Assembly: GCA_949775045.1 (NCBI GenBank)
Contig: OX459097.1
Coordinates: forward strand, 19,317,177-19,381,176
Origin: Metridium senile
Taxonomy: Eukaryota; Cnidaria; Anthozoa; Actiniaria; Metridiidae
DNA: 64,000 bases
Reading direction: 5' to 3'
The notes below the pieces were generated by a model. The model had not been told where the DNA came from and ran no database searches. It saw only the letters and a program-made list of their open reading frames with translations. Below are positions 11,201 through 20,598 of this stretch, piece after piece (position 1 is the stretch's first letter; every line of letters starts with the position of its first letter). The position numbers and the translations under genes are program-made.

Positions 11201-14200
11201 AGACTTTCCAGAGAAAAATTCCAGCTGTAACACAGGCTACATGTTAAAAAAATGATGTTTTTACAGGTATGACTTCAATGCAACACAAGAACAAATCATT
11301 GGAATGCATGAAGGGACCATTCGCTGTGTAGAATACTGCCAACCTCTCAGTAAGTCATAACATATTTTATTTAAATCGCGCACTCTGATTTTGTGGAGAA
11401 GCGTTCTCTATAATTCAACAGTACACAGAGCATCAATTTGTTTGATTTTAACAACTGAATATTTTATAAAAGAAATAGAAAACTCGGCAACAGTGCTCTA
11501 TCAAGTAATAGAGCACTTGGGAATTTTCATCCTTGGGAACCCCGGGGTAATCTTCTGTCGCTCGTTTCTCGCTCCCAGAATAAATACCCCTGGGAACGTT
11601 ATCTTGTTGATTATAGTCTAAAAGCACCTTTTAAAATCATGTGTCTTTTTAACATTTTAGCCATAACAGGTTCCCATTTAAATCTGTACTTATGCAAATT
11701 GTGTTGATGTGTGCTAAACAAACAGATCAACCAATCAGAGTATATTATTTCTGAAGTGAACTTCTCTGATTGGTTGATCTGTGTGTTTAGCACACAACAC
11801 AATTTGCATAAGTTCAGATTTAAATGGGAAAGTACAGATTTAAATGGGAACCTGTTAGATTTAAATGGGAAAGTACAGATTTAAATGGGAACCTGTTCCA
11901 TGTAATTCTCAATTGAGGTTATGATGTTATTGCAGATCTTATCATCACTGGTAGCTGGGATAAATCTATCAAACTATGGGATCCAAGACAGAAACAGTGC
12001 ACAGGGACATATGCTCAGCCAGAAATGGTAAACACAACAATAATAATAACAGAACTGCAATATAATATTTCCCACAGCATGCAGATCTACATTCATAGTG
12101 GTTATTATTCTCCTGGCACTCACACTCACTACCTCGACAATAAATATTCTTGAAATATGTGTATGAAATAATATACACTTAATGACTGGTCCCAAGGGAA
12201 ACAGTTAGTTTTGTTTCCCGAGAATCTCAATGTTTCCCGAGGCTCCGGGAAACAAAACTAACTGGTTTCCCGAGGGATCTGTCATTAAGCGTTTTGTTAT
12301 ATAGCTAATCATTTTAGACAAGTCAATTAAGAAAATTTGAAAATTAAGAAAATTTTTATTCAATGCGCTGGGCACTTGTATCCCAGTCGGGATACAGTTA
12401 GATTGAACTAGTATCACGTGAGCATCTATCAACCAATGAGAATGCTTGTTATATAGTCAAAATGATAAGCTATATATTAACAATATGTATTGTTTGTTGT
12501 TGTAGGTTTATTCCATGGGTCTTGCAGATGAACGGCTTGTTGTTGGAACTGTGAGTAGTATTACATTATGTTCCCATCTTGATACAAGTAGGAGGCCAAA
12601 GTATGCCGGACCATAATGATAATTATAATAGCTCTATTTAGCCATCTCTTGAATCAAAAATGCACAGTGGATTTTCATGTGAATAATTATTTAGTATATT
12701 TTCTCTTGAGAAACAGAGCCCCCCTTTGAGTTGAGTTTGACAACCAACTCAGTGGAGTTGCTCCTCACCTGCGTCGCTCGTATTGCCTGCTCCACTGTAA
12801 CCTGGAGGAGGATAAAAATAAATTATAAATAAAGATTGATATAGAATATATGTAGAGTGATATTAATAAAGATAAAGATGCCCATGTAAGTACTAGTGTT
12901 TGGTTACATTGTGCAATAGGCTGTGTGATCTTAGTACAGTGGTAGCTCTATTAAGCAGCCAACCTCTATTAAGCAGCCACTTAATGTTCTAAATGAGGAT
13001 GGGCTAGGAGGGGACTGGGTACTAGTTTCTAGAATTGATGCAATTAATAAATAAACTACATAACATGAAAAAGCACATCAACATATACCATATCACAAAT
13101 TTTGATGCTATTTGGTTGTATATTTCCATTGCAATAGTCTCTCAAACATCCATAAGATTACAAAGGAATGTATGATTTGGAGACACATCTGTCCCTCCAA
13201 ACTATACATTTCTTTATAATTTTTCACATATTTGAAGGCTGCTACTTGGTCATTATTCAACAGAATATAATGTAATTCTGTAATATTGTATATTTTGATG
13301 TGCTCTTTCATGCTATGGGCTATATTTCTTAATTGCATTAAATCTAGAAACTAGTACCCAGTCCCCTCCTTGCCCCTCGTCATTTAGAACATGGCCAATA
13401 GAGGCACCACTGTATAATATATTATTCATAGCCATCACTCAGGGTCTTCTGAAAACTGTTTTAGTTTGTTATTTGATTTGAATGATCACTTTTGAAAAAC
13501 TTTTCAACCATTTTTTTACAATACAGATACATGAGAAAAATATCATATGCTCTTGGCTGGACTTGAACCCCACAGTTTCCCTGGCTTTCTAGTCCGATGT
13601 GTTAACCACTACACCACAAGGACCAACCAAAATAGTTACACCGCCTGACAATGTAGTATAGGGCAAATTTTATGTGGGCCCCATGCAGGGCAGAAACCGT
13701 GGGTTCAAGTCCTGCCAAGGGCAATGTATATTTTTCTCATGTTTTTCACAAACGCATTTCAATTCATTTTTTTTCCAAGATTAGACCAGCTTGCTAAATA
13801 TCAAAATACAAGATCAAATTATCAAAAAAAATAATGTACTTGGTTGTGTTGATCTATAGGCTGGTCGTCGTGTCATGGTGTGGGATCTTAGAAACATGAG
13901 CTATGTTCAGCAGAGAAGAGAATCAAGTCTGAAGTATCAGACAAGATGTATACGATGCTTCCCAAACAAGCAAGGTATGTTTTTATTGTATTATTAGTTG
14001 TTTTATGGTGTTATTAGTTGTTTTATTGTATTATTAGTCATTTTTTTGTATTATTAGTTGTTTTAATTGTATTATTAGTTGTTTTAATTGTATTATTAGT
14101 TGATTTTATTGTATTAGCCATTTTTATGGTATTATTAGTTCTTTTTTATTGCATTATTAGTTGTTTTATGGTATTATTAGTCGTTTTTATTGTCTTTTGC

Positions 14201-17200
14201 CTTCCATAAAAAAGCTGGTTTGAAGAGGTGACATCAGCGTGATTTAACCTAAACATCAACCAAAATAACCATATTTTGTCCTCTAAGATTATCTAATAAG
14301 TGGTATTAATTTTTTTGAAAAATATTCCAAAGTTTTCAAACAAATCAATGAGCACTATTTTTAACTGTGTACATATATATTTCAAACTACTAAATGAATG
14401 TTATTTTTCGTTGTAGGATATGTTCTCAGTTCAATAGAAGGAAGAGTTGCAGTAGAATTCTTTGATCCAAGCCCTGAAATACAAAAGAGAAAATATGCCT
14501 TTAAATGTCACCGCATAAAAGAGAAAGAAATAGAGTTGATATACCCAGTGAATGCCATAGCTTTCCACAATGTGTAAGTACTACATGTATCTTAGTTGAT
14601 ATACCCAGTGAATGCCATAGCTTTCCACAATGTGTAAGTACTACATGTATCTTAGTTGATATACCCAGTGAATGCCATAGCTTTCCACAATGTGTAAGTA
14701 CAACAACTATCTTAGATCCTGACACTAGCAGGCGATTCAACCTAGCTGCTATACTGTATTCCATTTACATGGATATCGGTAGTTTTCTATTGGGTACTAG
14801 GACCTACCTAGCCGGCGAATCAACCTAGCCGCTAAATATTTAATGTATTCCATTTATATGGATATCTGTAGTTTTCTTTCGGGTACTAGGACCTACCTAC
14901 CAGGCAATTCAACCTAGCCGCTATACAGTTACTGTATTAAATTTACATGGATATCTAGTTTTCTTTCGGGTACTAGGACCTACCTAGCAGGTGAATCAAC
15001 CTAGCCGCTATACAATTGTCTATAGGTATTCCATTTAGTAATACATGGATATCGTTAGTTTTCTTTGGGGTGCTAGGATCTTTGTTGTCTGTTTTGTGCT
15101 GTGTGTTGTACAGATGAAATAACAACCTGGACAAACAAAATCAGACAATATTTCAGTCTCAAAGAGTGTTCGTTTGATTTTCACACAAGAGGACCTGTCC
15201 CTCACAAGATGACATGTCCATCTTAAAGTGTTATAAAAGATGTACTCACTATGTTACAGTGGGAATCGAAAAACCGTGGGCACCCAGAAATATTTTAGAA
15301 ATCGTTTATTGTTCGTTGAACAACTCACAGACAACTTTAACTACAAAAGGTTTATCATACTACACATCAGTCAAACTTCTTCCGGTGATATAGTTGTTTC
15401 TGAGTTGTTCAACGTTGTTCAATTTTTTCTCACTACAAATTTGAAGAAACATTTACTTTCAACTAAATCGAGTTCTCTTTTCAGACATAACACATTTGCT
15501 ACAGGTGGCTCAGATGGATTTGTCAATATCTGGGATGGATTTAACAAGAAACGACTCTGTCAGGTATTAACACAATAACATACAGTAGGCTGTAATCATA
15601 CTCAAAAGTGTTGGGAAATTTGTGATTTCATATGAACAATAGGACAACTTAAGGACGTTCGCAGGCATTGTTTCTGCGCATCCTTTCCACGCGCACCATG
15701 GAGGATTTATATTCATTTATCAAATTTAGAAAATTAGCGATTTTTTGGAGTTTGCATCACAATATCTGATCATATCTTGAAAACAAATATAGTGAACCCC
15801 ATTTATTATTCTTATTATTCTATTTGTGAAGAATTACAAAATTTGTATGTGTTCAAAATTTGAAGAAAAAGTTAAATATTAAATGATACGCGTATTTGCA
15901 TGAAAACTTCAACATTCATCGGTCGAAAGCGTCACCGAATGTTGCACGATGACGGCGAATTTGAGCCAAAAACAAAGGGTTGGTTGTATTTATTCACAAA
16001 TATTTATACATAACATTTATCTGTACCTGTTATTAGACGTTTGTCTCAAGAAATGTTTGGCAATCCATTCGGTTTTTCTATTTATATTAAAAAATGACTT
16101 TTCTGCCCGAATTGTTTGTATTGCAGTGATGTTTGACAAGAAAAAGGCTGCACTTTGAGATCATCTCACTCCTAAATGATTATGGTGACCCCCATTTTTT
16201 ATTTACTCATTTAACTTGTATGGTGATCATACTTCAACATGCGAAGTTTGAAGAGAAATCTATGGTTAATTCATTTACCCGCGAACGTCCTTAATCTCAA
16301 GAAGGGTGGCTATTTTTGTGAACCATATTTGTCATTTATTATTAGCCATAGCTAGTTCATACTATAACCCATGTCAATGATTAGTTCCACAGGTATCCCA
16401 CTAGTATAGCGTCCCTGTCATTCAGCCATGATGGTGGTTTATTAGCCATAGCTAGTTCATACTATAACCCATGTCAATGATTAGTTCCACAGGTATCCCA
16501 CTAGTATAGCGTCCCTGTCATTCAGCCATGATGGTGGTTTATTAGCCATAGCTACAATCATTGACAAAAGTGTTGGCACGAATGTGATAAAGTCATTTTA
16601 GCACTGCTGAAATTCTACTTCTCCCCCCACCCCCCTTCGCAATGTTGAGGTGGGAGTCATTGTTTGGTGCTTGTGTGGTTGACCTGTCAATGCGCCATCA
16701 TTTCACACCAACATTGATGTGGGGGGAAGGGGGGGAAATTTTTTATACTTAAAATAAATGAAGTAGTCACTATGAGATAAAATACTAAAATCGTGCCAAC
16801 TACTTTTGACAATGATTGTAGTTCATACTATAACCCATGTCAATGATTAGTTCCACAGGTATCCCACTAGTATAGCGTCCCTGTCATTCAGCCATGATGG
16901 TGGTTTATTAGCCATAGCTAGTTCATACTATAACCCATGTCAATGATTAGTTCCACAGGTATCCCACTAGTATAGCGTCCCTGTCATTCAGCCATGATGG
17001 TGGTTTATTAGCCATAGCTAGTTCATACTATAACCCATGTCAATGATTAGTTCCACAGGTATCCCACTAGTATAACGTCCCTGTCATTCAGTCATGGTGG
17101 CTAGTTCATAATATAACCCATGTCAATGATTAGTTCCACAGGTATCCCACTAGTATAGCGTCCCTGTCATTCAGCCATGATGGTGGTTTATTAGCCATAG

Positions 17201-18026
17201 CTAGTTCATACATGTATGAAGAAGATGAGAAAGAGTAAGTGTGACTTTTTAAATTCATGAGTTATTCATGAGGATTTTACAAAGGGAATCGCGTAATGTC
17301 TTTCATAAGACATTAGTACTACACAACATTTGTGTTGGATCTGTATGCGATATACAACGGATTGTCTTTGACTCGCCATTGTATATGGTATACAGATCAG
17401 CCACAATCATTGTATACATTAGTAATAGCTGTTATTACAGTTATATGCAAATGATTTCAAACAATGGATTCAAATCGAGGCTTTCGGGCAAACCTATTGT
17501 TTTCGCCCGAAAGCTTCGACTTCAACCCATTGTTCAAAATCATTTGCAAGCATATAACTGTAATAACAGCTATTGTCTCAGAGATTGATGGTTTACACAC
17601 TACATGTTTTAATACTATGTGAGCCGAGTTGTGTGCAAAATATTAAATATAGAGGTAGTGAGTGTGAGTGAGTCTCCCTGATTAGTAGGGCGCACTGCAT
17701 CCAGCTAGAAGATTGAGACGTTAAAAAAGTTATTATTATTATAAGGATGTCATTAAAGTCACTATTACAGCGCAACGCGTAAAAGTATGGCCACTGATAA
17801 TGTATTCGCATACTTCTGTCTCGCAATCGATCCAATCAGCGACAAGATAACACAATCCTACAACGCTGATTGGATCGATGGCAAGACAGAAGTATGCGAA
17901 TACATTATCAGTGACCATACTTTTACGCGTTGCGCTGTAACAACTGATTTTTTCTTTCCTTCTAGTCACCCACCAGATGCTGTGTTCATTCGTCATGTTT
18001 CTGATGCCGAGACAAAACCAAAGTGA
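8252..18026 (+). CDS. BUB3: BUB3, mitotic checkpoint WD40 protein (10 exons, 330 aa)
   Basis: Kinetochore and spindle-assembly-checkpoint beta-propeller that binds BUB1 and BUBR1. Exons: 8252-8380, 10220-10350, 11267-11349, 11936-12027, 12506-12550, 13860-13974, 14417-14573, 15485-15563, 17134-17234 and 17966-18026. They sum to 993 bases with matching phases. The protein starts [15 protein letters not shown] and shows the family's blocks in order: [105 protein letters not shown] and the end [10 protein letters not shown]. Length matches the usual roughly 328 aa. Exon 7 is followed by extra tandem copies of its own 3' end plus donor; exon 9 is preceded by five extra copies of its acceptor and first 78 coding bases. 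Only the last exon-9 copy has the correct 3' part and donor. Introns hold many palindromic elements. Confidence 0.95.
8797..8995. mobile_element. Palindromic element (cctca-atagcatgtaatatattc family)
   Basis: Inverted arms: left tctcagccttgatagcatgt; right acacgctatcaatgctgag. Related copies lie at 38648-38861 and 46738-46975 (the last degraded). Confidence 0.65.
9347..9559. mobile_element. Palindromic MITE, aacaggttcccattt family, copy 1
   Basis: Near-perfect inverted repeat: ggttcccattt and the stem (atttgtgctaaacacacagatcaaccaatc type) are mirrored around a short core with ataatatactctcat. Ends run to gggaacctgtta. BUB3 intron 1. Other copies: 11664-11897, 28726-28940, 45942-46137. Confidence 0.8.
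9567..9800. mobile_element. Pogo/Tigger-like MITE (gtacctctatt-aagcgg ends)
   Basis: Left end gtggtacctctattaagcgg; right end gggtgaccgcttacagtg. The interior repeats ctctattNagNggcca. Same family as 35412-35593 and 12935-13414. The superfamily is inferred only from CAGTGG-type ends with flanking TA. Confidence 0.55.
9798..10077. mobile_element. Palindromic MITE (tacagtgcgactcgcagtac family)
   Basis: Inverted ends with tgacattattttgacattttttcatctcaa-type arms (left) and their complement (right), ending gcactgta. A second copy is at 46335-46553. It abuts the preceding pogo-like element. Confidence 0.75.
10893..11247. mobile_element. Long near-perfect palindrome in BUB3 intron 2
   Basis: Arms of about 170 bases (left: tagcctgtgttacagc and cgaaccgtgttctggccccc; right: gggggccagaacatggttcg and gctgtaacacaggcta) meet near 11065-11075. 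It ends only about 20 bases before the exon 3 acceptor. No protein is encoded. Confidence 0.85.
11664..11897. mobile_element. Palindromic MITE, aacaggttcccattt family, copy 2
   Basis: Same stem as copy 1. It carries an extra tandem block at its right end (gtacagatttaaatgggaac repeated). BUB3 intron 3, ending about 40 bases before exon 4. Confidence 0.8.
12183..12300. mobile_element. Short palindromic element with gtttcccgag blocks
   Basis: Inverted arms: gactggtcccaagggaaac and gtttcccgagggatctgtc, with further mirrored gttagttttgtttcccgag blocks. BUB3 intron 4. Confidence 0.55.
12935..13414. mobile_element. Pogo/Tigger-like non-autonomous element, about 480 bp
   Basis: Left end tacagtggtagctctattaa and right end aatagaggcaccactgta are inverted. 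The interior has mirrored ctagtttctagaattgatgc and its counterpart, and inverted ttgtatatttccattgca / caaatatgtg-type arms. No transposase ORF. BUB3 intron 5. Confidence 0.6.
13550..13625 (-). repeat. tRNA-derived SINE-like segment (antisense)
   Basis: Read on the minus strand it has an A-box-like tggtgtagtggttaacac and a B-box-like gggttcaagtcc at tRNA-like spacing, so it looks derived from a tRNA. It has no intact cloverleaf that I can support. A further B-box-like gggttcaagtcctgcc lies on the plus strand at about 13701. Confidence 0.5.
13980..14200 (+). repeat. Minisatellite at the start of BUB3 intron 6
   Basis: About ten imperfect units of roughly 20 bases (gttttattgtattattagtt) beginning within about 6 bases of the exon 6 donor. 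Confidence 0.8.
14535..14714 (+). repeat. 60-bp x3 array spanning BUB3 exon 7 end and donor
   Basis: Three copies, starting 14535, 14595 and 14655, each containing the last 39 coding bases of exon 7 (atacccagtgaatgccatag...), the donor gtaagta and about 15 further intron bases. The unit is a multiple of three, but reading through any copy gives GTG TAA, an in-frame stop, so only the first donor (14574) yields full-length BUB3. Confidence 0.95.
14730..15075 (+). repeat. Four imperfect copies of a roughly 90-100-bp unit
   Basis: The shared core reads gggtactaggacctaccta, then cgaatcaacctagccgcta, then ttccatttacatggatatc. It starts just after the 60-bp array in BUB3 intron 7. Confidence 0.8.
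15256..15420. mobile_element. MITE-like element (aaaccgtgggcacc family), second copy
   Basis: Starts gaatcgaaaaaccgtgggca and has inverted internal arms (gttcgttgaacaactca versus tgagttgttcaacg). Related to 3341-3570. BUB3 intron 7. Confidence 0.6.
15653..16290. mobile_element. TTAA-flanked non-autonomous DNA element, 638 bp
   Basis: Ends are GGACGTTCGC (15653-15662) and its complement GCGAACGTCC (16281-16290). Both are flanked directly by TTAA (15649-15652 and 16291-16294), as expected of a TTAA target-site duplication used by piggyBac-like and Kolobok transposons. It contains no transposase ORF. BUB3 intron 8. Confidence 0.75.
16337..17234 (+). repeat. 100-bp array of BUB3 exon 9 with its splice acceptor
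   Basis: Six exon copies start at 16385, 16485, 16851, 16951, 17051 and 17134, with a partial copy before them. Each has the acceptor (caatgattag) and the first coding bases (ttccacaggtatcccactag..., encoding [11 protein letters not shown]). Copy 5 lacks about 17 bases. Copies 1-5 continue into non-exon sequence (tataacccatgtcaatga) that stops in frame. Only copy 6 continues into YMYEEDEK and a good donor (gtaagt at 17235). A TA-flanked element interrupts the second repeat. Confidence 0.95.
16555..16818. mobile_element. TA-flanked (Tc1/mariner-type) MITE inside the exon array
   Basis: Ends CAATCATTGACAAAAGTGTT and the inverted AC-TTTTGACAATGATTG are flanked by TA on both sides (16553-16554, 16819-16820). 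Neighbouring repeat copies show the empty site gctagttcat. The interior has opposed C-rich and G-rich blocks. Confidence 0.85.
17425..17573. mobile_element. Palindromic element in BUB3 intron 9
   Basis: Arms of about 70 bases: aatagctgttattacagtta with aggctttcgggc versus gcccgaaagc with taactgtaataacagctatt. Confidence 0.75.
17600..17735 (+). repeat. SINE 3'-part fragment
   Basis: Contains gtgagccgagttgtgtgc followed by gtgagtgtgagtgagtctcc and ccagctagaagattgagacg, the tail of the family at 36335-36614 (antisense there) and partly at 59218-59440. Confidence 0.6.
17766..17939. mobile_element. Palindromic MITE immediately before BUB3 exon 10
   Basis: Arms of about 80 bases: tacagcgcaacgcgtaaaag with ttcgcatacttctgtct versus the complement ending gcgttgcgctgta. 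It lies 26 bases upstream of the last BUB3 exon. Confidence 0.85.
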
Positions 18027-20598
18027 ATCAGCAAAACTATTGTACATACCACTAGTAACCATAACAACTACCTCTTCCTTACACTCAGTAGACTAGTTTC
18101 AAGTTACTAATAACAAACACTGTAGTCAATATTTGCAATGGGTGCTACATTGTAGTAAATTAATAGGCTCATTTGAACAATTGTTAGTCTTATCTGAATA
18201 ATGTCATCAACATACAGTCAATCTTTTAAATGTTGTCCAGATAAACACACAGTTTGACTATTCCTAATACTCCAGTTCTTGGACTTAAAACAGGTCTAAA
18301 GCCGTGTTAACAAAAGCAGCAATTTCAATGGCAATTTTGAGTTGCACTAAATTTCGAGCATGTTCAAAGTTGCGTTGACAAATCTGTGATAAAATCACCA
18401 ATGAAATCGCAGCTCTTGTCTTGCACCATATAAAGTATTCCTGATTTGGGAACTAAGTATTTTACAAAAGAAAAAAATCCAAAGATGACCCCTAAACAAG
18501 AATTTTGTATGTGCCAACGAATAATTTTCACTCTAAAAATAGGAGGGTTTTTTGCTCTTATTATTTTTCTGTAGATCAGTTTTACCACAACATACTTAAT
18601 ATCGATGTACAGCTGTTTCAAGAAAGGTTGATTTGTGAATACTGAATAGTATATTCCAAGACCAAAATGCATTATTGATCTTAAAATATAAATACTAAAC
18701 ATTTGATTTGCTTTCTATATAAAGCTCAGTGATATACTGGTTTGTTAAGTATGCACCACAATTATAAAGTTAAGTATAGTTGAGTAAACGAGCAGGAGTG
18801 TTTTTATCAGGATTTAAACCACGCGCACGGCAAAGCCAAGTGGTTTAAATCCTGATAAAACACGATCTGCGAGTTTTCTAAACGGCTTAAAAAACTCCAA
18901 CCTATATTTTGTGTTTTTTGTAAAAAAAATCAAGGATTTATGAAAGTTTATTAGAGAAAATTCAGGTTAAAGTTTATGTAAATTAGGGTGAATCTTTATC
19001 AGGATTTAGACCACTTGTCATGGTTACGATTTCTTTTGTAAATTTGGACAAAATAGTCATCAATTATTCATGAATTTTTTAAATATAAGTTAGTCTTTCT
19101 GCTATAAAATATTATATGATGTACAATGTATTTCAATCTTGGAATGAACTATTCAGTTTTCCCCAATCAGCCTTTTATGAAACAGCTTTATCTGACAATT
19201 TTGTATTCTAAACATTCCTGTAAAATAGAACAAAATTTACCAATAAACAGTGTTTTTACTTGTTAAGAGCGTTTTATTTTTTTCAACAAACTACTTGCAC
19301 AAAGCAACAACAACAAATAGACCCGCACAATACATAGTATGGAAATAGTTAATATGAAACATTACAGTGACAATCATTGCATTGCGACTAGCAAAATGTA
19401 AATTCAGAGTTGGTTAAGCATTTTTTCCCGATCTGTTAATAAGTTTGGAGATGGAGCATACATCAAACTAACCAATGAGTTTACCTAAGCTCTGCCTCCA
19501 AAATTGATTGACAGATCCATAATCCAACTGAGATAGTGGGTCGCAATGATTTGGGGCTTTATCTGCCAGTCTCTCGTATAGAACTACAAATTGAGGAAAA
19601 TGGCCATTTAGCAATTATAATAAATGTATACATTTATGTTGCGCCTATTCCGGTAAGCTCTACGCGCATAACACAAAATAATCTATTGTTAGTTAGATAT
19701 AATTAACAAATTATATGCGTTCTTGAATAAATATGTTTTGAGAGAAGATTGATAAGTATATAGACAATGAAGGTGTATATTTTATATCAGGAGGGAGAGC
19801 AATCTGCTACCAATACTCCAGATTTGACACCTTATTGGTTGTCATTAAGGCAATAACAGGTCTAACACACATTCCTTTACACATTTATATTTTACTAAGT
19901 AGCGTGCATCCATCGTGTTATAAATGCACGCAGGAGGTTGCTAAGCACGAAAGAAGCGTAATGAGTTGCACGACGCGAAGCGGAGTGCAACTCTAGCTTC
20001 TTGAGTGCTTAGGCAACCTTCCAAGTGCATCCATAACACGATGGACGCACAACTACTTATGAACCATTTCTTTTATAACATAGACAAAAAGTTATCATAA
20101 TGTAAAACTGTCTATTTTGATTTGATCAAATCACATATTCTCGTAAAATTTTCGAGTTTAATCAATCAAGTGACTTGTGTCCTAGAACAAATGGCTCAAA
20201 TTTGTTTAGAACAACTTCATTCAGTAAGTTCTTTAGGACATTTACATGATAAAAACTGTTTTTTTTGTGTACCTTTTCTCAAAACTGACTACTAAGCACG
20301 CACGAAAAGTCAAAACAACGAAAAACTCAACCGTTGATTGAATGACGTTGAACTGGTTAGCGCTCAATCAGAACGCGCTTTCTATTGAAAAAAATATTTG
20401 AAAAAAATTGCCATCAGCGTGCTCCATTCGCGTGCTCCATACATTTTTTGTTCATAGCTAAAAAGCCAATCAGAGCGCGCGTTATAACTTATCTATGTTC
20501 TAATAACCATTGAATATAAACAGTGTGTTTTGATGAATAATACACTAGTGGAATACACTTACAATTTCAGTTATTTAAAGTCTGAATAGTTCTAAATG
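18027..20598. other. Convergent intergenic region BUB3/MCMBP
   Basis: The two genes end toward each other across about 2.6 kb. It contains a short palindrome at 18797-18864 (tatcaggatttaaaccac), fragments at 18582-18715 and 19100-19205 related to elements at 48890-49150 and 50300-50570, an AATAAA at 19242 that could end the BUB3 transcript, a palindrome at 19905-20052, and a segment at 20279-20500 shared with 40440-40590 (actaagc-cgc-cgaaa, tcaaaacaacga). No further gene is visible. Confidence 0.6.
19905..20052. mobile_element. Palindromic element (gtgcatccatcgtgttat ends)
   Basis: Left tgcatccatcgtgttataaa and right ataacacgatggacgca are inverted; the interior mirrors gttgctaagcac and gtgcttaggcaac. 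Confidence 0.7.

Noticed and set aside
13550..13625. Functional tRNA gene
   Set aside because: Only A- and B-box-like matches; no cloverleaf or anticodon arm that I can support, so called SINE-like.
14505..14828. Repeated 20-aa peptide frame ([20 protein letters not shown])
   Set aside because: Off-frame shadow of the 60-bp BUB3 exon 7 repeat.
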